Part shown: positions 1 to 7,111 of the stretch, piece by piece
How the letters are laid out: every line of letters begins with the position of its first letter
Numbering within the stretch: the first letter of the stretch is position 1
Source: CAYPTY01 sp965659005
GTDB lineage: Bacteria; Bacteroidota; Rhodothermia; Balneolales; Balneolaceae
Direction of reading: 5' to 3'
Length of the DNA stretch: 15,999 nucleotides
Assembly: GCA_965659005.1 (NCBI GenBank)
Contig: CBFHVG010000010.1
Coordinates: 1-15,999 of the forward strand
Translations under genes and position numbers: made by a program
The notes under the pieces: model-generated
Databases searched by the model: none
What the model was told of the DNA's origin: nothing
The model's input: only the letters and a program-made list of their open reading frames with translations

Positions 1-24
1 ATCATTTTTGAATATCCACAAAAA

Positions 25-55
25 AAGCCCAGCTGCTTTTCATGCAACTGGGCTT
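25..55 (-). terminator. Rho-independent terminator of the tRNA-Gly gene
   Basis: Read on the minus strand, an AAGCCCAG/CTGGGCTT stem is extended by a further TGC/GCA pairing past one mismatch, closes a short loop, and is followed by a run of Ts (plus-strand As at 21-26). It lies 14 bases downstream of the tRNA 3' end, the expected place for its terminator. Confidence 0.85.
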
Positions 56-68
56 ATATATCAAAATG

Positions 69-140
69 AGCGGGAAACGAGATTCGAACTCGCGACCCTC
101 ACGTTGGCAACGTGATGCTCTACCACTGAGCTATTCCCGC
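69..140 (-). tRNA. tRNA-Gly (anticodon GCC)
   Basis: The minus strand folds as a complete 72-nt cloverleaf. The acceptor stem is GCGGGAA paired with TTCCCGC plus a T discriminator. The D arm contains AGCTCAGTGGTAGAGC, and the anticodon loop TTGCCAA places GCC at plus positions 106-108. The T arm carries GTTCGAATC. CCA is not encoded (CAT follows the discriminator), so it must be added after transcription. The GCC anticodon reads GGC and GGU glycine codons. Confidence 0.97.
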
Positions 141-168
141 TTATCTCACTCCGTTTCCGAAGCGGCCC

Positions 169-200
169 CAAATATAAGGCTCTTAAACTTTAGATTTCAA
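169..200 (-). promoter_or_regulatory. Bacteroidota-type promoter for tRNA-Gly
   Basis: On the minus strand TTG (198-200) is followed after 21 bases by TATATTTG (169-176), an exact match to the TAnnTTTG -7 consensus of Bacteroidota housekeeping promoters. The predicted start is near 162, leaving a leader of about 20 nt before the mature tRNA at 140. The fit is inferred from consensus and position. Confidence 0.55.
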
Positions 201-216
201 GACTTTTTTTGAAAAA

Positions 217-1110
217 CTATTGATCCCACAATTCAGAACGAATCATCTCTGCACTCTTATCAGATAAGGCGTATTCGAGCTTTAAACGACTTTTTTGTTC
301 GATTTTGGGTTCAACAAGTTTAGCTGATTCGGGTGTATACAAAATCAAATCTGTTGTTCGTACAAAGTTTGGGAGTGACCGCCCTTGGGTAGTACCTGCT
401 ATAAAAGCTCCTTCAAAATTCACTATATGCTTTAAGTCACTTATGATTTTAGGGATAGTTCTTTCCTCTGAACACACTAAACCAATTGTCTCAATAACGG
501 ATCGCTCTGTGATATTCAGCAAAACTTCAGGCTTATAAGTGAAAATAATAGGGATGATCAGCAAGCTTTCACTAAGCGATCTAAATTCATTCAGTAATTG
601 GATAGGAATAAATAAAGCATCGAAATTTGCTGCCTCATTGTATTGATCAACCGTAAGTAATTTACTCTTCACACCCACTTGATTTGAAATAGTCTCACTC
701 ATCATCCGGGCTATTTCCAAAGTTTCACCGACTGTGGCACACGTTTCGATACGATTAGGCCACTCCATAAAATCGAGTTGTTCTGAGAAGAGTGTTTCAA
801 TCTCATTGTCATCCAATCCATAGCCAACCAACTCTTCCACCAGCGACTGTACCTTTCCCGCTCCTACTTCCAGTCGCTCAGATTTATCAATGCGCGGAGT
901 CTGTCGATTTACCACGAAACCTTTCCCCTGTTCACCGGTTATCAAACCTTCTTCTTCTAGAATGTGATAGGCTTTTCGAACTGTATGAAATGAGGCTTCC
1001 AGCTGCCTGCCCAACTCACGGGTTGATGGCAACACTTCACCAACCTGAAATTGTTTTGTTGCCAGCATCAACCGAATACGGTCCGCAATATGTTTTGAGG
1101 AATTTTTCAA
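217..1110 (-). CDS. GntR-family transcriptional regulator
   Basis: A 297-residue regulator. Residues 8-68 form a GntR winged helix-turn-helix: the recognition region runs from LPSTRELGRQL (27-37) through FHTVRKAYHILEEEGLI (41-57), and the wing is GEQGKGFVV (59-67). Residues 80-297 match no effector domain I can name with confidence; alternating hydrophobic strands and helices suggest an alpha/beta sensor domain, which is inference. The start is TTG at 1110, one base after the mutS TGA stop. The first internal ATG (codon 15) would cut into the DNA-binding domain, so TTG is preferred. It is probably translationally coupled to mutS. The ligand and targets are not evident. Confidence 0.85.
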   Translation of the reverse strand: MKNSSKHIADRIRLMLATKQFQVGEVLPSTRELGRQLEASFHTVRKAYHILEEEGLITGEQGKGFVVNRQTPRIDKSERLEVGAGKVQSLVEELVGYGLDDNEIETLFSEQLDFMEWPNRIETCATVGETLEIARMMSETISNQVGVKSKLLTVDQYNEAANFDALFIPIQLLNEFRSLSESLLIIPIIFTYKPEVLLNITERSVIETIGLVCSEERTIPKIISDLKHIVNFEGAFIAGTTQGRSLPNFVRTTDLILYTPESAKLVEPKIEQKSRLKLEYALSDKSAEMIRSELWDQ

Positions 1111-1111
1111 T

Positions 1112-3781
1112 TCACTTGCCTACGAGCTTTTTTAATTCTGTGAGCAACAATAAAGATTCGATGGGCGACATTCGATTTAGATCCACTGCTTCCAGTTTAT
1201 TCACAAGGGTTTCAAGTTTTGGATCCATCATACTGTTGAAGAGTGACATCTGTTCAATATCACCCTGCTTCTCTATTTTGGATGATAGATCGCTGGCAGC
1301 GGCCTTTTTCATGGAAGCATCATTCTTTTTAGTGCCATTACTATTGGTAATATCCAGACTATGACTTTCCAGATTGTGAAGAATTTCCTTTGCCCTGTCA
1401 ATTACTACATTCGGCAAACCAGCCATATTCGCCACCTGAATTCCATAACTGTGATCGGCACCGCCCGGGACTAATTTCCGAAGAAAAATTACTTTCCCAT
1501 CATGCTCTTTAACCTGAACATTGAAATTCTTTATGCGGTCATAAAGATGTTCTAGTTCATTTAACTCATGATAATGAGTGGCGAACAGGGTCTTTGCAGC
1601 TTTGGCTTTATTGTTATGCAGAAATTCAGCCAAAGACCATGCAATACTCAAACCATCAAAGGTACTGGTTCCCCTTCCTACTTCATCCAAAAGTATAAGG
1701 GACCGAGGGGTGGCATTATTCAGAATATTGGCTGATTCATTCATTTCAACCAAAAATGTCGACTCACCTGCTGCTAGATTATCAGATGCTCCCACTCTTG
1801 TGAAAATCTTATCTACTAACCCAATAAGTGCACTTTTTGCAGGCACAAAAGAACCAATTTGAGCAAGTAATACAATCAAACCGGTTTGTCTGAGGATGAT
1901 ACTCTTCCCTGCCATATTTGGTCCGGTGATAGTAAGTATTTGCTGATCACTATTATTTAGAAGGATATCATTTGGAATGAATGGCTCGCCCAATGGCAGT
2001 GACTTTTCAACTACCGGATGCCTACCACTTTTAATATCAATAACATCCGTAACCCTTACTTCGGGTTTACAGTAATTATTCTTGAAAGCCACTTCAGCGA
2101 AACTCTGAAGTACATCAATTTCTGCAATTGCATGTGCAATCTGTTGAATATCATCTGCGAACTCAGACACATACAATCTCAACTCTTCAAAGAGCTCAAA
2201 TTCCAGCATTTTGATTTTGTCCTCTGCTGACAAAATCTTCTCTTCAATTTCCTTTAACTCCGGTGTGATGTAGCGCTCAGCATTTACAAGTGTTTGTTTA
2301 CGAATAAATGATTCTGGGACTTTATCTTTGTGGGCATTGGTCACTTCAATGAAGTATCCAAAAACCTTGTTATACCCAATCTTGAGTGAAGGAATTCCGG
2401 AGCTCTTCGAAAGCTCATCTTTTATTCCAGCCAGATACTTTTTTCCATTTCGAGCGATGTCACGAAGTTCATCCAGTTCATTATTGAAGCCATCATTGAA
2501 TAAGCCTCCTTCCCTAAGAGTTGCCGGAGGTTCTTCTATAAGACACTCCTGAATACGCTGTTGAACGTCGACCATGAATTTGAGTCGCTTCGAAATATCT
2601 TTTAGGTAAGTGTCATCAAAAGCTGAAAACTGAATTTTAATTCTTGGTATCTGTGCCAGAGATAATTTCAGCGTAACGATATCTCTTGCATTGGCCCGAC
2701 CAACACAAATTCTGGAAATCAATCTTTCCATATCACCGACATGAGAAAGCTCTTCTCTCAATTCACTTCTGTTCGAATGATTCTCAAAAAGTAGTTTTAC
2801 AGCATCCAGTCGATATTGAATAGGCTTTAGCACTTTAAGAGGGCGCATCATCCACTTTCTAAGTAAACGACCTCCCATTGCCGTTTCAGTTCTATCCAGA
2901 ATAGATATAAGAGTGCCATCTGTACCACCCTCTTGTATACTTGATGTGAGTTCCAGATTTCTTTTAGTGGCAGCGTCCAGCTCCATGAATTCAGAACTCT
3001 CATATGCATAAAGCCTCCGAATATGTTTCAGATAGGCTTTCTGATTTTCCTGCATATAATGCATAAGTGCACCAGCAGCAACATGGGCATGTGGCAAATC
3101 CTCAACACCAAAACCTTTTAGGGAATGTGTCTTAAAATGCTCAATAAGTAATTTATAAGAGTAATCGCCTTCAAATATCCACCCATCCAATAGAGAAATA
3201 TTTAAACTTTCCAGCTTTGAAGGCAATTTACTTTTTGCCGATTTAGATATAATAACTTCAGATGGCTGAAGCGAGCTAATTATGGACTCAAGATCTTCAA
3301 TTGAAATATGACTTAAGCCAAATTCACCAGTTGAAATATCTGAGAAGGCTATACCAATGACTGAGCCTGCGAAATGGATACTTAGTATGTAATTATTTCG
3401 ATTATGGTCGAGTAATTTATCTGAAAGAGTGATACCGGGTGTAGTAATTTCACGCACTTCTCTTTCAACTATTTTTCTCCCTGCTTTTTTAGCTGTTTCG
3501 GGATCCTCAGTTTGTTCACAAACAGCAACTTTATACCCTCTTTTAACCAGCTTGGGGAGATAGGTATCCAAGGCATGATATGGAAAGCCTGCCAGTGGCG
3601 TTTGATCGCCACCATTATTCCTCTTGGTGAGCGTGATACCAAGTTCTTTACTTACCAGAATGGCATCATCCGAAAAAGTCTCATAAAAATCGCCTACTCT
3701 AAACAGTAAGATCGTGCCAGGATGCTTCTCCTTGATCTCAAAGTACTGCTTCATTAAAGGCGTTTGTTTGGCTTTTGCCAT
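1112..3781 (-). CDS. mutS: DNA mismatch repair protein MutS
   Basis: A full-length 889-residue MutS, which recognises base mismatches and small loops and recruits MutL. The mismatch-reading Phe-x-Glu motif is F32-Y33-E34 in domain I. The ATPase domain has Walker A GPNMAGKS (620-627), the signature around NLAAGESTFLVEM (668-680), Walker B LILLDE (695-700) and the ATHYHEL segment (734-740). Near the C terminus QMSLF (844-848) fits the beta-clamp binding consensus QLxLF, so clamp docking is likely. The ATG at 3781 gives the standard N terminus with PLMKQYFEIK. It is first in an operon with the GntR regulator, one base apart, and divergent from the YihY gene across 99 bp. No clear Shine-Dalgarno sequence is visible. 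Confidence 0.97.
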   Translation of the reverse strand: MAKAKQTPLMKQYFEIKEKHPGTILLFRVGDFYETFSDDAILVSKELGITLTKRNNGGDQTPLAGFPYHALDTYLPKLVKRGYKVAVCEQTEDPETAKKAGRKIVEREVREITTPGITLSDKLLDHNRNNYILSIHFAGSVIGIAFSDISTGEFGLSHISIEDLESIISSLQPSEVIISKSAKSKLPSKLESLNISLLDGWIFEGDYSYKLLIEHFKTHSLKGFGVEDLPHAHVAAGALMHYMQENQKAYLKHIRRLYAYESSEFMELDAATKRNLELTSSIQEGGTDGTLISILDRTETAMGGRLLRKWMMRPLKVLKPIQYRLDAVKLLFENHSNRSELREELSHVGDMERLISRICVGRANARDIVTLKLSLAQIPRIKIQFSAFDDTYLKDISKRLKFMVDVQQRIQECLIEEPPATLREGGLFNDGFNNELDELRDIARNGKKYLAGIKDELSKSSGIPSLKIGYNKVFGYFIEVTNAHKDKVPESFIRKQTLVNAERYITPELKEIEEKILSAEDKIKMLEFELFEELRLYVSEFADDIQQIAHAIAEIDVLQSFAEVAFKNNYCKPEVRVTDVIDIKSGRHPVVEKSLPLGEPFIPNDILLNNSDQQILTITGPNMAGKSIILRQTGLIVLLAQIGSFVPAKSALIGLVDKIFTRVGASDNLAAGESTFLVEMNESANILNNATPRSLILLDEVGRGTSTFDGLSIAWSLAEFLHNNKAKAAKTLFATHYHELNELEHLYDRIKNFNVQVKEHDGKVIFLRKLVPGGADHSYGIQVANMAGLPNVVIDRAKEILHNLESHSLDITNSNGTKKNDASMKKAAASDLSSKIEKQGDIEQMSLFNSMMDPKLETLVNKLEAVDLNRMSPIESLLLLTELKKLVGK

Positions 3782-3880
3782 GTACTACTATTACAATTCA
3801 ATTACCTGTCTGATGAAGTTTGGAACATACTGATGAATTCAAAGAAATACTATTGGTCAGGATGTGTATATTAGTGAGAT

Positions 3881-4831
3881 ATGAGCACGATGCAGGGGAT
3901 GAAAGAATCTACAAAGCCACGATACCAAAAGGCACGGGAATTCTGGACAAAGGCCGCTAAAATAGCCTCTAAAAGCGATATATTTTTTAACGCTTCAGCC
4001 ATTACGTTTAATCTCTTTATCTGTTCTATCCCATTCATACTTATCCTGATTTCCGTAATTGGTTTTGTACTCTCTTATGATGCTGCCTACGATGAGATTA
4101 TCCGATATGGTGAAGAACTATTGCCTCAATTTTCATATGAAAGTAATCCAGATGATGTTATTTCTGGCACCGATACCATTAAATCTATACTAGAACCACT
4201 TATTGGTGCACGAACGGTTTTCGGTATTGTTGGTTTTGGCATACTCATCTTCTTTACCCAAGGTCTATTTCATAGTTTGAAACATGTCATGTTCCTGGTC
4301 TTTAATTTTGAAGATAGAGCTCACCCATTAATGGAAGTGATTCAAAACTTTCTGGTTGTAGGAATTCTCGGTACTGTATTTCTCTTTTTCAGCCTATCCA
4401 TTTCATTTCTATCACTGTTCAATTTCAATGATTTTACTATCCCACTGACAGATATTGTAATCAAGTTAAGCTGGATTTATGAACTACTACATCTAACCAT
4501 ACCTGTACTTTTTACTTTCCTGCTACAGTTTGTCATTTTCAGATTTATTTCGGAACGAAAAATTAGATGGAAAGTAGCGCTCATGGGTGCTTTAGCATAT
4601 ACAGTTATGTTTGAGATTACCAAATATGGACTCGCCTATTATCTCGGATACGCTTTCGATGCTTACCGATTCTTCTATCAAGGCTATGCTGTTTTAATCA
4701 TTCTTGGAGTTTGGACATTTTATTCCGCTATCCTATTCGTGCTTGCAGTAATCATGGCTAAAGCCTTTGATGAAACATATATGACGCCAGAAACTACAAT
4801 TGAAGGCAATCCTTATACAGCGATAAGCTAA
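3881..4831 (+). CDS. YihY/BrkB (virulence factor BrkB) family inner-membrane protein
   Basis: A 316-residue integral membrane protein with six predicted helices at about 37-66, 110-130, 155-182, 197-222, 231-252 and 268-294. The order and features fit the YihY/BrkB (UPF0761) family: an N-terminal SDIFFNASAITFN segment, a polar loop before helix 2, the RKIRWKVALMGAL loop before helix 5, and the FFYQGYAVLIILGVWTFYSA last helix. The family was once misnamed ribonuclease BN; its function is unsettled. The start is ATG 3881; Met4 or Met7 could also serve, without altering any helix. The stop shares one base with the next start (TAATG), so the glycosylase gene is translationally coupled. Confidence 0.88.
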   Translation: MSTMQGMKESTKPRYQKAREFWTKAAKIASKSDIFFNASAITFNLFICSIPFILILISVIGFVLSYDAAYDEIIRYGEELLPQFSYESNPDDVISGTDTIKSILEPLIGARTVFGIVGFGILIFFTQGLFHSLKHVMFLVFNFEDRAHPLMEVIQNFLVVGILGTVFLFFSLSISFLSLFNFNDFTIPLTDIVIKLSWIYELLHLTIPVLFTFLLQFVIFRFISERKIRWKVALMGALAYTVMFEITKYGLAYYLGYAFDAYRFFYQGYAVLIILGVWTFYSAILFVLAVIMAKAFDETYMTPETTIEGNPYTAIS

Positions 4832-5433
4832 TGTCTAAGATTGAGAGAAGTTTCTACGAACATGATGACGTTCGTGAGGTTGCCAGAAATCTGCTTGGAA
4901 AAAAACTGTGTACCTTTGTTAATAATGAATATACATCAGGCATTATCGTTGAAACTGAAGCTTACCGAGGCTATGATGATAAAGGGTGCCATGCTTGTGT
5001 TCATGGACTAACCAATAGAACCAGAGTTATGTTTGGCCCTCCCGGATACTCCTATGTGTATTTATGTTATGGAATTCATCATATGTTCAATGTAGTAAGC
5101 AATTCAGAAGGTAAGGCAGATGCAATTCTAATCAGAGCAATTCAACCAGTTGAAGGAATAGAAATACAATTGCTTCGGAGAAATCAGGATATTCTTAAAC
5201 GAAATACAGCAGGCGGGCCCGGACTTGTCTGCCAGGCTCTGGGGATCCACACAAAAGAGCATTACGGAATCGATCTATTAGGTGATGAAATCTGGATTGA
5301 GCATGTTCAAAATTTTCAAAATTTTTCAATACAAGAAAGTCCAAGAGTTGGTTTAAACTCCGCCGGCGAGGATGCAAAACTGCCCTGGCGTTACAGAATC
5401 GAAGGAAATGGCTATACAAGCCCTGTAAATTAA
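4831..5433 (+). CDS. mpg: DNA-3-methyladenine glycosylase (AAG/MPG family)
   Basis: A 200-residue monofunctional base-excision enzyme that removes alkylated purines such as 3-methyladenine. The conserved VETEAY block (40-45) gives the catalytic glutamate E43 with Y45, matching E125 and Y127 of human AAG. H54 falls at the H136 position. The block GYSYVYLCYG (72-81) supplies Y77 and the DNA-intercalating Y80, corresponding to Y159 and Y162. IRAIQPVEG (101-109) is the family's C-terminal substrate-pocket segment. These correspondences come from hand alignment. The start overlaps the upstream yihY-like stop by one base, indicating a two-gene operon. The length is normal for bacterial members. Confidence 0.95.
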   Translation: MSKIERSFYEHDDVREVARNLLGKKLCTFVNNEYTSGIIVETEAYRGYDDKGCHACVHGLTNRTRVMFGPPGYSYVYLCYGIHHMFNVVSNSEGKADAILIRAIQPVEGIEIQLLRRNQDILKRNTAGGPGLVCQALGIHTKEHYGIDLLGDEIWIEHVQNFQNFSIQESPRVGLNSAGEDAKLPWRYRIEGNGYTSPVN

Positions 5434-5480
5434 TTCAACAAATAATAGTTTAACATTAAATGAATTATTTTGAATCTCTG

Positions 5481-5511
5481 TTGGTTATATGAGCAACTAA
5501 TTATTAACCAA
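5481..5511. promoter_or_regulatory. Inverted repeat upstream of the YceI gene
   Basis: TTGGTTA (5481-5487) and TAACCAA (5505-5511) form a perfect 7-bp inverted repeat with a 17-base spacer, ending 13 bases before the YceI start. The same half-site occurs with a 4-base spacer over the icd promoter at 10116-10135. A shared regulator is possible, but the spacing differs and the sites are AT-rich, so this is tentative. Confidence 0.25.
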
Positions 5512-5524
5512 TTATAGATTCACA

Positions 5525-6145
5525 ATGAAATTATTCAGAAATTTAAACTCACTATTTGCTCTTGCTCTGTTAGCTGTTGTATCAATTGCAGCAACTGCTT
5601 TAGATGCTACACTTTGGAAAGTAGACAAGTCTCACAGCCGTGTTGGTTTCGAAGTTACTCACTTCTTCACTCCAGTTAACGGTACTTTCGATAACTACGA
5701 TGCTGTTGTAAACTTCGATCCATCAAATCTTGGTCAAAGCTCAATCGAGGTTAAAATTGACGTTAACTCAGTCAATACTCAGAATGAAAAAAGAGATGGT
5801 CACCTAAGAACTCCTGATTTCTTTAATGCTGATCAGTATCCATCGATTTCATTCAAAAGCTCTGAAATTGTATCAACTGGTGACAATTCATTCACTGCAA
5901 AAGGTCAGCTTACCATTAAAGACGTTACCAAAGAGATAGAACTACCTTTCACACTGCTTGGCGTAGCTGACAATCCTTTCAACGAAGGCACCAAAGTAGC
6001 AGGCATCACATCTCAACTAAACATCAGCAGAACTGATTATGATGTTGGAACTGGTAACTGGGCGTCTGATGCAGTTATTGGTGATGAAGTTTCAATAACT
6101 TTGAACATGGAGTTAAACACTCTTCCTGTTGAAGGAACAAACTAA
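5525..6145 (+). CDS. YceI family secreted protein (lipocalin-like, polyisoprenoid binding)
   Basis: A 206-residue protein with a Sec-type signal peptide: basic MKLFRN, a hydrophobic core through about residue 20, and likely cleavage near ATALDA (23-28). The mature part is a YceI domain, opening with LWKVDKSHSRVGFEVTHFF and continuing through the EKRDGHLRTPDFFNADQYP segment (75-93) and the GQLTIKDVTKEIELPF strand pair. Family members fold as a lipocalin-like barrel, and structures show long isoprenoid chains bound inside; most work in the periplasm. It is a single gene with a strong terminator 33 bases after its stop. Codon choice is rich in abundant-type codons, hinting at good expression, which is inference. 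Confidence 0.93.
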   Translation: MKLFRNLNSLFALALLAVVSIAATALDATLWKVDKSHSRVGFEVTHFFTPVNGTFDNYDAVVNFDPSNLGQSSIEVKIDVNSVNTQNEKRDGHLRTPDFFNADQYPSISFKSSEIVSTGDNSFTAKGQLTIKDVTKEIELPFTLLGVADNPFNEGTKVAGITSQLNISRTDYDVGTGNWASDAVIGDEVSITLNMELNTLPVEGTN

Positions 6146-6177
6146 TTCAAAAAGGTTTTTACCTTATTTAAGTAATG

Positions 6178-6208
6178 AGCACCATCCAGATTGGGTGGTG
6201 CTTTTTTT
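6178..6208 (+). terminator. Rho-independent terminator after the YceI gene
   Basis: AGCACCA (6178-6184) pairs with TGGTGCT (6196-6202), and the stem is extended by three inner pairs around a 5-nt loop. Seven Ts follow directly. It lies between the YceI stop and the SDR start, so it isolates the two transcripts. Confidence 0.92.
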
Positions 6209-6245
6209 ATGCTTAAACATTCCGACTTTCTATTATTTTTAGATC

Positions 6246-6968
6246 ATGAAAAAAGTATTGATCACAGGTGCGACATCAGGTATTGGTGAAGGCCTAGCAC
6301 GAGAGTTTATTAATCGCGGATATTTGGTTAGCGGCGTTGGACGACGAGAGGAACGACTGGAAGAAATTCAAAAAGAACTGGGTTCGAATTTCATCTTTCA
6401 AGCACTGGATGTTACCGATCACGAAACAGCTGAAAAAGTTTACGATCAACTTATTGAAGAAATGGGTGGTCTCGATATCATCATTTTAAATGCTGGTGTT
6501 GGCAGAGATAAAATGATGGGTAAATGGGAGATTGACCATCAAACAATTGATGTTAATGTGATGGCCTTTGCTCATGGTTGTCACTATATATTCTTTAATC
6601 ATTTTTTAAAGCAGGGATTTGGTCAAATAGTTGGGATATCTTCCCTTGCATCTCATCTTGCTCACCATGGGGCAACATCATACACAGCTTCAAAGCACTT
6701 CATTTCAAACTATATGACCGGATACAGACAAAAGGTGAAGCGGGTAGATGCAGACATAACCATTACCGACATACGCCCTGGCTTTGTTCAGTCCGAGATG
6801 ATTAGTGAACATATCAACTATCCGTGGATGGCTACCACTGAGAAGGCTTGCATGCAAATAGTGAATGCTATAGAAAAGAAAAAAAACAGGGCTTATATCA
6901 CTAAAAGATGGTGGTTGGTTGCTTTGGTAGCCAGACTTATACCAGAGTGGCTTTGGGACAGAATTTAA
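6246..6968 (+). CDS. Short-chain dehydrogenase/reductase (SDR family)
   Basis: A 240-residue classical SDR oxidoreductase. The dinucleotide-binding glycine motif TGATSGIG spans 7-14 and the NAG motif spans 82-84. The catalytic tetrad is N104, S133, Y146 and K150 (YTASK). GRRE (32-35), with basic residues after the second beta strand, suggests NADP(H) preference. The substrate cannot be told from sequence; the closest feel is the YdfG-like/general oxidoreductase group. It stands alone after the YceI terminator. Its stop overlaps by four bases, tail to tail, the end of the DUF2256 gene on the other strand. Confidence 0.92.
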   Translation: MKKVLITGATSGIGEGLAREFINRGYLVSGVGRREERLEEIQKELGSNFIFQALDVTDHETAEKVYDQLIEEMGGLDIIILNAGVGRDKMMGKWEIDHQTIDVNVMAFAHGCHYIFFNHFLKQGFGQIVGISSLASHLAHHGATSYTASKHFISNYMTGYRQKVKRVDADITITDIRPGFVQSEMISEHINYPWMATTEKACMQIVNAIEKKKNRAYITKRWWLVALVARLIPEWLWDRI

Positions 6969-7111
6969 ATACCTGACTTATTTCTTCGGCATCGTTCACT
7001 ACAATATTTCACATCATCCCAGTTCTTTGCCCATTTCTTTCTCCAGGTAAAAGGAAGGCCACAGGTGACACAGATTTTGGCCGGCAAATCAGATTTCTTT
7101 CTCATCTTCAT
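6965..7111 (-). CDS. DUF2256 small zinc-binding protein, third gene of the cryptochrome operon
   Basis: A 48-residue protein. It carries C14-x2-C17 followed by the segment GLPFTWRKKWAKNWDDVKYC (18-37) and C37-x3-C41, a treble-clef-like zinc site diagnostic of DUF2256. From memory, this family is often encoded beside or fused to cryptochrome/photolyase genes; its function is unknown. The ATG at 7111 overlaps the upstream photolyase-like stop as ATGA, strong evidence for coupled translation; a second ATG lies at 7105. The C-terminal tail is basic (CRRNKSG). It ends four bases inside the convergent SDR gene. It is short enough to be missed by automatic calling. Confidence 0.9.
   Translation of the reverse strand: MKMRKKSDLPAKICVTCGLPFTWRKKWAKNWDDVKYCSERCRRNKSGI

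Noticed and set aside
177..205. Possible terminator hairpin (TTTCAA...TTGAAA) after gntR
   Set aside because: Only six AT-rich base pairs and no clean T tract; part of it serves as the -33 element of the tRNA promoter.
792..1364. Plus-strand 190-codon open frame across the gntR-mutS junction
   Set aside because: It lies opposite two confident genes and has no recognisable domain; it is a shadow frame.
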